A DNA stretch of 64,000 nucleotides from Planctomycetota bacterium (GCA_016873215.1 VGXU01000003.1:46340-110339); one strand, 5' to 3'; shown: positions 1 to 9,591, counted from the stretch's first letter. Notes: generated by a model not told the origin, from the sequence alone. Translations and numbers: made by a program.

Positions 1-1117
1 GTTCGCCTTCGTTGTTGCGAAGCTGGAGAATATATTTCATCGTATTTAGAAAATCTTCCGGCCGAAGCGACATTATATCTTCTTTGACGCTCAGACCAAA
101 CTTGCGATTGAGACGGAACCGTCCCACCGCTCCCAGACGATACCGGTTGATATCGTAAAACTTTTCATTAAACAGCAGTTTGGCCTTGTCTAAGTTGGCA
201 GGGTTTCCGGGACGCAGACGGGCGTAAATTTTCATCAGCGCCTCTTCATGCCCCTCGCAACTGTCTTCGGCGATGGTATTAATCATCAGCGGGTCCGGGA
301 CGGCAGTAATGACTTCCACGCTATCCAGACCGCTGGCCTGAATCCTCGTCACCGCATCGCCTAATTGTGCCCCGGCCTCAACCAGCACTTCGCCGGTCTC
401 CGTATCCACAATCGGCCCGACCGCCCACATCGTAGGTTCCAGTTTCTTGGTCTTAACCGTCTGAGTCGGATAAAACAGCCGAAGCAGTGTGTCCGTCCGC
501 CCGTAATCGGGAGACATCGCCCGCAGAAACGTCGTTGCCGGGATCTTGCTGGACTGGTCGATGCGAATGACCAGCACGTCCTTGCGCGTCACGGACATTT
601 CAATCCAGCTTCCGCGCTCGGGAATAATCCGGGCGCCGTGCAAAATCCGGTCGCCGTCTTTGCTGTCCACAACAAAATCCACGCCGGGACTGCGGTGGAG
701 CTGATTGACGATAACGCGTTCGGCTCCATTGATGATAAATTCACCGCCGCCGATCATCACCGGGATTTCGCCCAGATAAATCGCCTGCTCGGCGATATCT
801 TCCATATCCTTGCGTTTGAGCCGGCAATGCACTTTCAGAGGATACCCGTAGGTCAGACGAAGCTCCCGGCACTGTTCAATCGAATAGCGGGGAGGCTCCA
901 GTTCATAGCCGAGATACTCCAGTTCCATCGTCTTGTCATAACTGACAATCGGAAATACCTCCCGGAACAGCGCCTCCAGCCCATCATTGGCGCGACGCTC
1001 CCAGGGTTTGTCCTGCTGCAGAAACCGGATGTAGCTTTTGATCTGAACTTCGATCAGGTCCGGTACCTCAACAGCATCTCCGACTTTGCCGAAATTCCGG
1101 ATGTTCAGTGATGTCAT
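1..1117 (-). CDS. rpoB: DNA-directed RNA polymerase subunit beta, N-terminal part (cut by window edge)
   Basis: This is the beta subunit of RNA polymerase, part of the catalytic core. The reverse strand reads from an ATG at 1117 as MTSLNIRNFGKVGDAVEVPD and stays open to base 1, giving about 372 residues. It covers the beta lobe region, with recognisable beta-subunit stretches such as PLKVHCRLKRKD, GGGEFIINGAERVIVNQLHR and SPGVDFV. The rifampicin-binding and C-terminal parts lie outside the window. A GGAGA ribosome site sits about 8 nt before the start. The gene follows rplL on the same strand, the classical rplJL-rpoBC order, so co-transcription with the ribosomal protein genes is likely. Identity is certain; only the length is unknown. 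Confidence 0.96.
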   Translation of the reverse strand, partial: MTSLNIRNFGKVGDAVEVPDLIEVQIKSYIRFLQQDKPWERRANDGLEALFREVFPIVSYDKTMELEYLGYELEPPRYSIEQCRELRLTYGYPLKVHCRLKRKDMEDIAEQAIYLGEIPVMIGGGEFIINGAERVIVNQLHRSPGVDFVVDSKDGDRILHGARIIPERGSWIEMSVTRKDVLVIRIDQSSKIPATTFLRAMSPDYGRTDTLLRLFYPTQTVKTKKLEPTMWAVGPIVDTETGEVLVEAGAQLGDAVTRIQASGLDSVEVITAVPDPLMINTIAEDSCEGHEEALMKIYARLRPGNPANLDKAKLLFNEKFYDINRYRLGAVGRFRLNRKFGLSVKEDIMSLRPEDFLNTMKYILQLRNNEGE

Positions 1118-1463
1118 TCGACAATTCTCCGTTTGGCTATATGCCTTTTTTGTATTCTTCCGCTTTGCGCAGAAGTGCTCTTATCAATAATCCTAAACAA
1201 AATGAAACTGTCCACCGGCTGCGCGAAAGTTTTTCTGCCCTGTTGTTCGCCTGTTTTATTCTTTCGCAAAAGCCGGTTTTGCCGGGAATATCCGAAAACA
1301 AAAACTGCATTGACAAGACAAACTCTCTTTCGGAGGCCGTTTGTCCGCCGCAGAATTTCCCCGGATTTCGATCGTGTCGCTTTTCTTCGGTTCCAAAAAA
1401 CCATTCCAAAGGAAAAACTCCATTAAGCCTTGTGGGCCTTTCGAACCGCAAAAACCGCTGAAA
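1118..1463. other. rplL-rpoB intergenic spacer
   Basis: About 346 bases lie between rplL and rpoB. Short overlapping reading frames on both strands look like chance. A small inverted repeat (GCAAAA, loop CCGGC, TTTTGC) occurs at 1266-1282 without a T tract. In other bacteria this spacer holds an attenuator or RNA-processing site that sets the rplL:rpoB ratio. I can see no clear terminator here, so that role is only inferred from position. Confidence 0.5.
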
Positions 1464-1859
1464 TTATTGAAGTTCCACTGTCGCGCCGGCCTCTTCGAGC
1501 TGTTTCTTGGCCGCTTCGGCTTCATCCTTGCTCACATTTTCTTTTACCGGTTTCGGAGCGCCATCGACAAGGTCTTTGGCTTCCTTGAGACCCAGGTTGG
1601 TTAAGGAACGAACTTCCTTGATGACCTGAATCTTTTTGTCGCCGACACTCTTGAGAACCACCGTAAAGCTGGTCTTTTCCACCTTGGCAGCTTCGCCGCC
1701 GCCGACCGCAGCCGCAGCTACCATCATCGCGCCGCCTGCTGCCGGTTCAATCCCATACGTTTCCTTCAGATAGTCCGCCAGCTCTTTGGCCTGCAGCAGG
1801 GTCAAACCAACAATTTTATCCCCCAGTTCCTTGGTCGTTGCACTGAATTCTGTTGCCAT
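1464..1859 (-). CDS. rplL: 50S ribosomal protein L7/L12
   Basis: This is the stalk protein of the large ribosomal subunit, present in several copies and recruiting translational GTPases. The 131 residues show the N-terminal dimerisation helix region (about 1-35), an Ala/Gly-rich hinge (about 40-60) and the C-terminal factor-binding domain with [33 protein letters not shown] and a final GATVEL. The length is slightly above the usual 120-125, mostly in the hinge. It lies 122 nt downstream of rplJ, which encodes its anchor L10, in the standard order. Identity is secure. Confidence 0.98.
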   Translation of the reverse strand: MATEFSATTKELGDKIVGLTLLQAKELADYLKETYGIEPAAGGAMMVAAAAVGGGEAAKVEKTSFTVVLKSVGDKKIQVIKEVRSLTNLGLKEAKDLVDGAPKPVKENVSKDEAEAAKKQLEEAGATVELQ

Positions 1860-1981
1860 TCTTTATGACTCCTCATTGGGTCTGGATTTCAAGGTAGTCG
1901 AAACTCCACCGTTTCTTTTAACCCGCTCGCAGGCGGGACAACCTCGTAAATCTCGGTAATTTTTTCTATCCTTTAATCCGC

Positions 1982-2515
1982 TTATGCGGCTTCTTTTTCT
2001 TTTTTCTCGATTAGACTCTTCACGCAGCCCGCAATCACCCGGCTCGGCGCCAGCACGGCACCCACAACCCTGGCACCCGGAGCCATCGCGGCACCCGCAA
2101 TCTGCCCCTGCAGTTCGGCTCGCGTGGGCATCTTCGAAAGCAACGCGGCGGCTTTCTCGTCCAGAACTTCGCCCTCTACATACGCCCCGCGAACCACCAG
2201 GATGTCTTTTTTCTTGTGAACCCAGATGTCCATTTCCTTGGCGACATCAACCACACTGTCGCCGCCAAAGACTACCGTACACGGTCCGGCTTCGAACAGA
2301 CGAGCGGCGGCGGGATGGCCGAGACTTTCCATCGTTTTACGTATCAGACTGTTCTTGACCACCATCATGCGGATGCCCTTGTGTTTCAGCTCGCCGCGAA
2401 TAATGTTGTTGTCAATTCCACTGATACCAATGGTCTGCATCACCAGAAACGAGTCAACACCTGCAAAGCGTTTTTCGTATTCCTTCTGAACCAATCCTTT
2501 TACGTAATAACTCAT
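1982..2515 (-). CDS. rplJ: 50S ribosomal protein L10
   Basis: L10 anchors the L7/L12 dimers on 23S rRNA and forms the base of the ribosomal stalk. The 177-residue product begins MSYYVKGLVQKEYEKRFAGV and contains the family stretches RMMVVKNSLIRKTM, PAAARLFEGPC-like AGPCTVVFGG and a charged C-terminal helix ending EKKEKEAA, which binds L7/L12. It sits 42 nt after rplA and before rplL. The short spacer leaves little room for a long L10 leader, so any autoregulatory structure would have to lie within rplA or further upstream. Confidence 0.97.
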   Translation of the reverse strand: MSYYVKGLVQKEYEKRFAGVDSFLVMQTIGISGIDNNIIRGELKHKGIRMMVVKNSLIRKTMESLGHPAAARLFEAGPCTVVFGGDSVVDVAKEMDIWVHKKKDILVVRGAYVEGEVLDEKAAALLSKMPTRAELQGQIAGAAMAPGARVVGAVLAPSRVIAGCVKSLIEKKEKEAA

Positions 2516-2557
2516 AATGACCTCGTTATCAAAAAAGGCCCGCTGGGCCGTTGTTGT

Positions 2558-3238
2558 TTATATTCCCGACAATTCCAACTGCACACCCGGACTCATGGTC
2601 GCCGCCAGGCTGATTTTCTTAATGTAGGTTCCCTTGACCGACGACGGTTTCATTCTTTTAATATGGTCGATAAAGGCTCCGATATTTTCGGCCAGCTTAT
2701 TTTCATCAAAACTGAGCTTTCCGACCACCGCGTGAACATTTCCGCCGGTGTCATTGCGGAATTCCACCTTGCCTGCCGCAAATTCCTTCACCGCCGTCAC
2801 CACATCCGCCGTCACGGTACCGTTTTTGGGAGAAGGCATTTTCCCCTGCGGACCCAAAACTTTGCCAAGCTTGCCGACTTTGCCCATGATTTTCGGCGAC
2901 GCGACAGCCACATCAAAATCAAACCAGCCATCGTTTATTTTTTTGATCAGGTCGTCAACCCCGGCTTCGACGGCTCCGGCCGCTTTGGCGGCGTCGGCGT
3001 CTTCGCAAAACGCGATAACCCGGCGGGCCTTTCCAATCCCGTGCGGAAGACTCAGTGCGCCGCGAATCGCCTGGTCCGCCAGTTTGGTGTCGATACCCAT
3101 AAATATCGCGATATTGACACTCTGATCAAATTTCGTCGATGCGAAAGATTTCAGTTTCTTGACCGCCAGTTCGAGCGACAGTGGTTCCACGACCGCCTTT
3201 TTGGCGTCGTTGTTATATCGTTTACTTCGTTTTTTCAT
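2558..3238 (-). CDS. rplA: 50S ribosomal protein L1
   Basis: L1 forms the mobile L1 stalk beside the ribosomal E site and in many bacteria represses its own operon. The 226-residue protein has the usual length and signatures: FDQSVNIAIFMGID, IRGALSLPHGIGK, VASPKIMGKVGKLGKVLGPQ-type core, GKMPSPKNGTVT and KGTYIKKISLAATMSPGV at the C-terminus. It follows rplK by 92 nt and precedes rplJ, the conserved L11-L1-L10-L7/L12 order. Confidence 0.98.
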   Translation of the reverse strand: MKKRSKRYNNDAKKAVVEPLSLELAVKKLKSFASTKFDQSVNIAIFMGIDTKLADQAIRGALSLPHGIGKARRVIAFCEDADAAKAAGAVEAGVDDLIKKINDGWFDFDVAVASPKIMGKVGKLGKVLGPQGKMPSPKNGTVTADVVTAVKEFAAGKVEFRNDTGGNVHAVVGKLSFDENKLAENIGAFIDHIKRMKPSSVKGTYIKKISLAATMSPGVQLELSGI

Positions 3239-3330
3239 TTTTTTCCTCGCGAAATAACGTCTTTTTTTTCGCTCCCACTGTTCCGCCGTGGTTAGCGTTT
3301 TTGTATTCTCAACGACAAACTGCGATTGTT

Positions 3331-3756
3331 CTAATCAACTACTTCAATGCCCATACTTCGCGCCGTACCCATGATAATCCGATCGGCGTTTTCCATGTCG
3401 TAGGCGTTCAGGTCCTTAATTTTGGTCTGCGCGATTTTGCGAATCTGGGCCTTGGTCACCTTTCCGACTTTTTCTTTGTTCGGAGTGCCGCTGCCTTGCG
3501 CGATACCGGCTTCCATTTTCAGAAGCACAGACGCCGGAGGGCTTTTAATAATAAAGGTGAAGCTGCGGTCGCTATAGACCGAGATTTCAACCGGCACAAT
3601 GGTGCCATTAAACTCCTTTGTGCGTTCGTTAAATTGCGTGACGAACTGGCCGATATTGACGCCATGCTGGCCCAGTGCCGGACCAATCGGCGGCGCAGGC
3701 GTGGCTTTTCCGCCCGGAGCCTGCAGTTTAATGACTTTTGTAAGTTCTTTTGCCAT
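3331..3756 (-). CDS. rplK: 50S ribosomal protein L11
   Basis: L11 binds the GTPase-associated region of 23S rRNA with L10 and is needed for RelA activation in other bacteria. The 141-residue product is of standard length and contains the hallmark [18 protein letters not shown]-like region replaced by [20 protein letters not shown], and the C-terminal RNA-binding part ending [16 protein letters not shown]. It lies 33 nt downstream of nusG on the minus strand, consistent with a single transcript secE-nusG-rplK-rplA. Confidence 0.98.
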   Translation of the reverse strand: MAKELTKVIKLQAPGGKATPAPPIGPALGQHGVNIGQFVTQFNERTKEFNGTIVPVEISVYSDRSFTFIIKSPPASVLLKMEAGIAQGSGTPNKEKVGKVTKAQIRKIAQTKIKDLNAYDMENADRIIMGTARSMGIEVVD

Positions 3757-3789
3757 AATGACCCAGCCTCAGTTATTCAGTTATTACGA

Positions 3790-4329
3790 TTATACCTTTT
3801 CAATCTGCCAGTATTCAATATCCAGCGGCGTGCTGCGGCCGAAAATCGTTACAATGACACGAACGACGCCGCGCTGCTCATCGATGGAATCCACCACGCC
3901 TTCAAAATTCTCAAACGCCCCTTCCCGAATCTTGACCACATCGCCCTTGACAAATTCCACGCGAATATTCGGCGTATCCTCGGGCTTTTCCGCTTCCTTG
4001 AGCATCTTGGCCACGTCGGTGTCCCGCATGGGAGTCGGCACGCCTTCCGTACCGATGAAGTCGCCAACGCCCATCGTTTCCTTGATGATAAACCACACCT
4101 CATCCGGGATTCGCCCGTCTTCCTTGGACTGCATTTCCATGAATACATAGCCGGGATACAGCTTGCGTTTAAGCACTCGCTGCTTTCCCGCTCGAATCCG
4201 TTTAATCTGCTCCGTCGGAACAATAATCCGGCCTACGCTTTTGACCCCTTCCACTTCCATTTTGTGGGCCAGCGTGTCCCGAACCTGCTCTTCTTTATTG
4301 GATGCCACTCGCAAGACATACCATTGCAT
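3790..4329 (-). CDS. nusG: Transcription termination/antitermination protein NusG
   Basis: NusG binds RNA polymerase and links transcription to translation or Rho. The 179 residues show the N-terminal NGN domain (MQWYVLRVASNKEEQVRD, then KLYPGYVFMEM near residue 60) and a C-terminal KOW domain (FVKGDVVKIREGAFENFEGV, then IFGRSTPLDIEY). The start ATG at 4329 gives the expected N-terminus. It sits 39 nt after secE. Nothing is unusual in length or motifs. Confidence 0.98.
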   Translation of the reverse strand: MQWYVLRVASNKEEQVRDTLAHKMEVEGVKSVGRIIVPTEQIKRIRAGKQRVLKRKLYPGYVFMEMQSKEDGRIPDEVWFIIKETMGVGDFIGTEGVPTPMRDTDVAKMLKEAEKPEDTPNIRVEFVKGDVVKIREGAFENFEGVVDSIDEQRGVVRVIVTIFGRSTPLDIEYWQIEKV

Positions 4330-4368
4330 ATCTATGAATCCTCAGGTGTTCCGAAAGGACTTTCTATT

Positions 4369-4755
4369 TTAATAAAGACCGATCTTCTGGAAAAACAAAA
4401 CGAACAACCAGTCCACCACCGCCAGCATAATCGCCATAGCCAGCATCACAAAAATAACAACGGTGGTTGAGGCCGTCAGTTCTTTGCGCGTGGACCAACT
4501 GACTTTCTTGATTTCACCTTCCGAGGCAATCAGAAAATCCGCGACGGACGGTTTATTCATCACCCACGCAATCAGCCCTCCAATGACCACACACAGGCCG
4601 AACGGCACCAGCGTCTCCACCCAGAGATTGCCCAGCGGCTGCAGTTTTTGATTCAGTACAAAGCAACCATACGCCGCAATCACAAACACCCCGATCGCCA
4701 CGCCCAGCCGCGTGTTTTTAGCCTGTCCTTGTTTATAAATCCTGCTTAGATTCAT
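4369..4755 (-). CDS. secE: Preprotein translocase subunit SecE
   Basis: SecE is the small essential membrane subunit of the SecYEG channel. The 128-residue product is longer than the minimal 60-residue form. It has two hydrophobic segments in the N-terminal half (about 19-35 and 47-64), then the conserved cytoplasmic amphipathic helix SEGEIKKVSWSTRKELTAST, and a last membrane helix. The three-helix form resembles that of E. coli. It lies between tRNA-Trp and nusG, the usual rpmG-(tRNA)-secE-nusG arrangement. Confidence 0.95.
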   Translation of the reverse strand: MNLSRIYKQGQAKNTRLGVAIGVFVIAAYGCFVLNQKLQPLGNLWVETLVPFGLCVVIGGLIAWVMNKPSVADFLIASEGEIKKVSWSTRKELTASTTVVIFVMLAMAIMLAVVDWLFVLFFQKIGLY

Positions 4756-4872
4756 AGTCGTTCTTTTCGTGACTTCCTGTTTTTTTACTTGTCTGTGATT
4801 TCGGCGCTTCCGGGAGACACTTCATCCCTCGCGTTTTTTATGCGGGATAAGTTCCCTCGGTCGGCCCCACAC

Positions 4873-4946
4873 CAGGCCAGGAGGGAATCGAACCCCCAAC
4901 CTGCGGTTTTGGAGACCGCCGCTCTACCAAATTAAGCTACTGGCCT
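4873..4946 (-). tRNA. tRNA-Trp (anticodon CCA)
   Basis: The reverse strand folds as a 74-nt tRNA. The acceptor stem AGGCCAG pairs with CTGGCCT and is followed by discriminator G. The anticodon stem GCGGT/ACCGC encloses the loop CTCCAAA, whose middle CCA reads UGG codons. The T arm is GGGGGTTCGATTCCC. The 3' CCA is not encoded. It lies between rpmG and secE, a common bacterial placement. Confidence 0.97.
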
Positions 4947-4953
4947 AAACGGG

Positions 4954-5121
4954 TCACTTCCTGCGTATTTTGTGAATAGTACGTTTACGTTCACGCTTAC
5001 AGAACTTTTTCAGTTCAATCTTGGGGGTACCACCCTGCACATTGACTTCGGTACGGTAATTCCTATCACCGCAGTCTTTGCATTCCAGCCATACCCATTC
5101 TCGTTTTTGTGCTTTCGCCAT
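4954..5121 (-). CDS. rpmG: 50S ribosomal protein L33
   Basis: L33 is a small protein of the large ribosomal subunit near the E site. The chosen start at 5121 gives MAKAQKREWVWLECKDCGDR and 55 residues in all, the usual size; a longer frame adds eight unlikely residues. CKDC occurs at 14-17, but in the second pair only Cys41 remains and the fourth position is Glu. The zinc ribbon therefore keeps three of four cysteines. The end (KRTIHKIRRK) matches the family. It is followed by tRNA-Trp and secE. Confidence 0.93.
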   Translation of the reverse strand: MAKAQKREWVWLECKDCGDRNYRTEVNVQGGTPKIELKKFCKRERKRTIHKIRRK

Positions 5122-5232
5122 ACAGCCTAACCCTTGTACAAACAATCCCTTTATCGGCAGTCCAACCGAAAAGGATAGAATGGGGCGCCGCAGGCGGCGC
5201 CCCGCTTTATTTCACTTTAAAAGTTGCTGTCC

Positions 5233-6459
5233 TTAGCCGAGAATCTTGGTCACAACACCGGCACCAACGGTTCTGCCGCCTTCGCGGATGGCGAAGCGAA
5301 CACCTTCTTCCATCGCGATCTTTGAGATAATTTCGGCTTCCATTTCGATGTTGTCGCCCGGCATACACATCTCAACCGGTTTGCCTTCACGGCTGCGAAT
5401 CGCAGTAATGGCGCCGGTCACGTCGGTCGTGCGGAAGAAGAACTGGGGACGATACCCCGGGAAGAACGGCGTATGGCGACCGCCTTCCTCTTTCGTCAAC
5501 ACGTACACTTCCGCGTTGAATTTGGTGTGCGGAGTTATCGAACCGGTCTTGGCCAGAACCATACCGCGTTCCAGGTCTTTCTTTTCCACGCCGCGGAGCA
5601 GCAGGCCGACATTATCGCCCGCCTGACCCTGGTCGAGGGTCTTATTGAACATTTCCACGCCGGTCACGACCGTCTTGCGAGTTTGATCCATCAAACCAAC
5701 GATTTCCACTTCATCGCCGACTTTCACGATACCGCGTTCGATACGGCCGGTGCCGACCGTACCGCGGCCCTTAATACTGAACACATCTTCTACCGGCATC
5801 AGGAATGGCTTGTCAACTTCACGCTGCGGAATCGGAATATACGCATCCATCGCCTTGAGCAGGTCTTTAATCGGCTGGCAGGCCGGGTCGTCGGCTTTTT
5901 CCGTTTTCATTGCGGTAACCGCAACGCCGCGAATGATCGGCGTATCGTCGCCCGGGAAATCGTACTTGTTCAACAGGTCACGGACTTCCATTTCTACCAG
6001 GTCGATCAATTCCGGATCGTCAACCAAATCGACTTTATTGAGGAACACCACAATTTTGGGTACATTGACCTGACGGGCCAGAAGGATATGCTCGCGGGTC
6101 TGGGGCATGGGACCGTCGTATGCACTGATGACTAATATCGCACCATCCATCTGAGCGGCGCCGGTAATCATGTTCTTAACATAGTCGGCGTGACCGGGAC
6201 AGTCCACGTGAGCATAGTGCCGGGCTTCCGATTCATATTCGACGTGTGCCGTTGCAATGGTCAGAATTTTCGTATCATCACGACGGCCCTGTGATTCGGA
6301 TGCCTTGGCGATATCATCATACGATTTGAATTTGGACAGACCCATCAACTCCGCCACTTTGGTAATCGCTGCTGTCAGCGTAGTCTTGCCATGGTCCACG
6401 TGCCCAATCGTCCCAACGTTGACATGGGGTTTTTTTCTTACAAATGTTTCTTTCGCCAT
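5233..6459 (-). CDS. tuf: Translation elongation factor Tu
   Basis: EF-Tu delivers aminoacyl-tRNA to the ribosome as a GTP complex. The 408 residues contain G1 GHVDHGKT (19-26), G3 DCPGH (86-90), NKVD, and domain II/III signatures such as [33 protein letters not shown] and the end [17 protein letters not shown]. Switch I is unusual: where most bacteria have RGITINT, this protein reads KILTIAT (64-70) preceded by GRRDDT. The Thr that coordinates magnesium is kept at 67. A similar switch I is, to my knowledge, seen in planctomycete EF-Tu. The gene is preceded by tRNA-Thr, as in the tufB operon of E. coli. Confidence 0.98.
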   Translation of the reverse strand: MAKETFVRKKPHVNVGTIGHVDHGKTTLTAAITKVAELMGLSKFKSYDDIAKASESQGRRDDTKILTIATAHVEYESEARHYAHVDCPGHADYVKNMITGAAQMDGAILVISAYDGPMPQTREHILLARQVNVPKIVVFLNKVDLVDDPELIDLVEMEVRDLLNKYDFPGDDTPIIRGVAVTAMKTEKADDPACQPIKDLLKAMDAYIPIPQREVDKPFLMPVEDVFSIKGRGTVGTGRIERGIVKVGDEVEIVGLMDQTRKTVVTGVEMFNKTLDQGQAGDNVGLLLRGVEKKDLERGMVLAKTGSITPHTKFNAEVYVLTKEEGGRHTPFFPGYRPQFFFRTTDVTGAITAIRSREGKPVEMCMPGDNIEMEAEIISKIAMEEGVRFAIREGGRTVGAGVVTKILG

Positions 6460-6602
6460 GTGTCCATAACCTCCTGATATTCCTGAATTTTCGTTCTTTA
6501 CCGTTTTTTCCGTTTATAATTCTGTATCGTTTCCGCCAACGCAGCCGGCGATTTCCTTTTATACCGCTACCGTCAGTCCCGTCGGCTACGCTGATGCGCC
6601 TC

Positions 6603-6675
<73 letters not shown>

Positions 6676-6963
6676 GAAGAATTTCCTATTCGCTCTGGCC
6701 TGTTCCACCGTGACTTCCTGTGTCTCAACGTTGAAAAGGCTTTATTTACCACATTCAAATAGGAATCACTTTTTTTCCACTCTACCACAAAAAATGGAAA
6801 CAGGGACTCCCTGCCGATGCCTCTATAGAAAGAGGGAGTATATATCCCTCACTATAAGACTGCAAACAGAAAAATGGAAAAAATAAAAATTTTTCTATAG
6901 AAGACATGCTTTTATTGTGGACATTAAGTGTATTACTACACTTGATATACGAAATATACGTTT

Positions 6964-9213
6964 CTATCCTTCTTTAACTGGTTTTGGAACGGTACTCAAC
7001 GTCAACAGCCCTCGCCATTGTTCCAGTTTTTCCTGCCACCAGCTCTGTTCTGAATTGATCGGCACTTCTGCCAATGCCTCCAGAAGAGTTTTCTTGTCTT
7101 CCATGGAAGTTTTCTCGGAAACGAAATACGCTTCTATCATTTCCAGCATATCCGAGGTTTGGGTAAGCAGATTCCGTTTTAGTCGCTCACTGATCACGGC
7201 TGCCGTTTGTGTAAATTGTCGGAGCTGCAAATAGGCCTCTATGGCGTAATTGTCGGTTTGACGCAGTGCGTTTTGAGCATATTCTTTGCCGCCGTCTTTA
7301 CGTGCCAATTTATCGCGATAGACAACAACCTGCTCATACTGCCCTTTATTCCAATACCCTTTTAACAACCGAACCTGCAAGTCACACAATAAAGACTCCT
7401 CTTTTTGCGCCGCCGCTTTCTGCTCCGCCAGCTCCAGTAATTCCACGGCTTGACCGGCTATGGCGGGGTTTTGTTCCATTCGACCCGCCCAGTTGGCAAT
7501 CACACCGGCATCCTGGCGCTGCAAAATAGCCACGATGGACCGCCAGGCGGATTCGCTTTGACCATTTGAGCCAAGCAGGGCACTAAGCCACTCGAGGTCA
7601 TCGGCTGTCCCCACTTGCCCCGCCAGTTCAATTACGATCAGTCGTACTGCCGGACTGCCGTCAGACTGAAGTTTCAACTCCCGAAATAACGGCATTGCCG
7701 CCGTTTTGTCGGCGTTGACCACCCCTGTCGCCGCGGCCTGTCGAACCAGATTATTCTCATCGTAAGTACGCAGTGTTTCGACAAATACGTTATTGTACAG
7801 TTTGCCGGCCTCTAATTTCAGGCCGCCTTGTCCGCAAAGCCGCGCCATAGCGGTCAGCAGTTCCCCGCGAATGGGACCTTTTCTTTGCGTCTCCGCGGTA
7901 TAACGCTCCAGGATAACCCGCAGGTAATGCTCATTCTCTTTGGGCGTCAGTCCATCCAGTTCCAGCAGTTTTCGCAGGACTTCCACGCCTTTCCTGGCTG
8001 TTTCGGAATCTTCTTTTGAAGTATAGCTTTCCGCAATTTGCATGGTCTGCGTTTTGATTTCCGCCGGCAATGTGATTTTGGAGCCGGGTGAGAACGCGAA
8101 AAAGCACGCCTCCCCCAGCGCTTCAAAAATCGCTACGGCCACCTGGGGGTCCGTTTCTTCTTTATATCGGCTGATCAGTTTTTCCGCCGGGTTCAGAGCG
8201 CTCATTGTGCTGAGAACTCCCGCGGTAGCCATCCGAACCCGTCGATTTTCATCGGACAGCAGCATCAGCAGTTTGTCACGCAAACCCGCGGCCGATTCCG
8301 CGGGGTATCGCTGTAATTTATCCAGTGCCCACAACCGAATCGCCGGCATATCCGTCCCCAGCCGTTCCAGCAGATACGCAGTTTTTGCCGTCGTATCAAG
8401 AGGCTCAAATTCTTTGTCGAGAGCGCCGAGATATAGTTTTTGCCAGCGATCCCGTTCCGCCTGAATTTCACGCAGGCGGGTTTCCTGACGCAAAAGCCTT
8501 TCCCTGCGAATTTCCGTCGGGTCTTTTTGTTCGAGGTCTTTGAGGATTTTGTTCCAGACCTCTTTGCTCGTCCCCATCGGTACGCCAAACGATTCCTGCA
8601 GGGCCAACTCCGCCGCCCGGACAATTTCCGCATCCGGGTCATTCAGCAGCTCAATCAAATTTCGCAGCGCCTCCGGTTCTGGACGAATCTGAAAGACATA
8701 AATCACATTCAGACGTACTTGTTTTTCCGTCGCGGAGGATTGGACTAATTCCGAAAGCGGCCCGGCAATCTGATCGAACCGGAACACCAGCAGTGATTCA
8801 GCCGCCACGCGTGCCAGCAGCGCATCCGGATTTTTGACCGTTTCAATCAGGGGCATCAAAAAAACATCTAATGAGCCTGCCGCAGTACCCAGACTTCTGC
8901 CTCGAATCAGTGCCCGGCAGACGGCCATCCGCGCCATCGGGTTATCCTGAGCCGAAAGCGACTGCAGCAGAATATCGACTGCCGCCGGGTCTTTGCGAAT
9001 CAAAAGCCCCATCGCCGCGTCCAAACGAATCGCATCCGTCACCCCATGCAGCAGCGAGTCGCCATAAATGCGAAGCTGCCGGCTGCCTTCATCCTCTACG
9101 GCGGCTTTCTCCGCGTCCAACACCGGCGCATTGACATCCGCTCCCGCCGACCAAACCACAGACGACAGAAATAACCCCATTAACAGAGTTATCAGACCCT
9201 GACCCGCTCGCAA
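6964..9213 (-). CDS. Secreted HEAT-repeat protein
   Basis: This is a 749-residue protein of unknown role, probably exported. It starts at TTG (9213), supported by AGGAG 7 nt upstream. The N-terminus RAGQGLITLLMGLFLSSVVW is a signal peptide with a likely cut after AGA. Residues about 50-350 are rich in helical pairs typical of HEAT/armadillo repeats (for example ALLARVAAESLLVF and RRVRMATAGVLSTM). Residues 450-620 continue the pattern, and a TPR-like helical stretch lies near the C-terminus (YNKGQYEQVVVYRDKL-type). Such scaffolds bind proteins. No catalytic motif is visible. It stands alone between tRNA-Thr and a noncoding stretch. Confidence 0.75.
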   Translation of the reverse strand: MRAGQGLITLLMGLFLSSVVWSAGADVNAPVLDAEKAAVEDEGSRQLRIYGDSLLHGVTDAIRLDAAMGLLIRKDPAAVDILLQSLSAQDNPMARMAVCRALIRGRSLGTAAGSLDVFLMPLIETVKNPDALLARVAAESLLVFRFDQIAGPLSELVQSSATEKQVRLNVIYVFQIRPEPEALRNLIELLNDPDAEIVRAAELALQESFGVPMGTSKEVWNKILKDLEQKDPTEIRRERLLRQETRLREIQAERDRWQKLYLGALDKEFEPLDTTAKTAYLLERLGTDMPAIRLWALDKLQRYPAESAAGLRDKLLMLLSDENRRVRMATAGVLSTMSALNPAEKLISRYKEETDPQVAVAIFEALGEACFFAFSPGSKITLPAEIKTQTMQIAESYTSKEDSETARKGVEVLRKLLELDGLTPKENEHYLRVILERYTAETQRKGPIRGELLTAMARLCGQGGLKLEAGKLYNNVFVETLRTYDENNLVRQAAATGVVNADKTAAMPLFRELKLQSDGSPAVRLIVIELAGQVGTADDLEWLSALLGSNGQSESAWRSIVAILQRQDAGVIANWAGRMEQNPAIAGQAVELLELAEQKAAAQKEESLLCDLQVRLLKGYWNKGQYEQVVVYRDKLARKDGGKEYAQNALRQTDNYAIEAYLQLRQFTQTAAVISERLKRNLLTQTSDMLEMIEAYFVSEKTSMEDKKTLLEALAEVPINSEQSWWQEKLEQWRGLLTLSTVPKPVKEG

Positions 9214-9558
9214 AACTGTCTCCTTAATTTCGGCTCACTTGCCCTTTATAAGTACTTTTCGTCAATTCCAAACACATATCTTATTATAAAAAGTCAACCC
9301 GTCAAACTTTTCCATAGGTAAAGACGCTTTTTTCAACAAAAAAATTGCCCCTTTCTTTTTTCTACAGCCTCGTGGTGATTTTGTTCGGTAGTGAATTGTG
9401 AATTTGATTTGTTTAAAACAAAGTCAACTCCGCCGTGACGGGAAAAGGCTCCAAGGCGTATCGGCCGTCAAACTTCCGCCGAGCAGCTCAAACAGATCGA
9501 GCCGGCCCCCGAATAGCCGCCGACAAACCCATAATAACGCACATTTAAGTTCAACCAA
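9214..9558 (+). other. Noncoding stretch, possible small RNA region
   Basis: No protein gene is visible from 9214 to the stop of the next minus-strand gene at 9792. The first 200 bases are AT-rich. From about 9420 to 9545 the sequence becomes GC-rich and can form local stems, for example TGACGG pairing with CCGTCA and GCTC with GAGC. A strong + strand terminator follows. That combination would suit a small RNA, but no known RNA family (6S, SRP, tmRNA, RNase P) is recognisable. Confidence 0.3.
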
Positions 9559-9591
9559 GCCGTGATTGGAAGCCAAAATCACGGCCTTTTT
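9559..9591 (+). terminator. Rho-independent terminator on + strand
   Basis: A perfect 9-bp stem (GCCGTGATT with AATCACGGC, 9-nt loop) is followed by CTTTTT and then GATTTTT. The T tract is only on the + strand side. No + strand gene precedes it, so it either ends an unannotated RNA or is a chance palindrome. Confidence 0.7.

Noticed and set aside
365..1111. Long + strand frame of 248 codons opposite rpoB
   Set aside because: Antisense shadow of the rpoB frame; the encoded sequence is His/Arg-rich and has no family features.
2216..4470. Two long + strand frames (2216-3295 and 3181-4470)
   Set aside because: They lie opposite rplJ, rplA, rplK, nusG and secE, which are certain genes on the minus strand.
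9418..9558. Known structured RNA (6S, SRP, tmRNA or RNase P RNA)
   Set aside because: None of the conserved sequence blocks of those RNAs could be found; only a generic small RNA remains possible.
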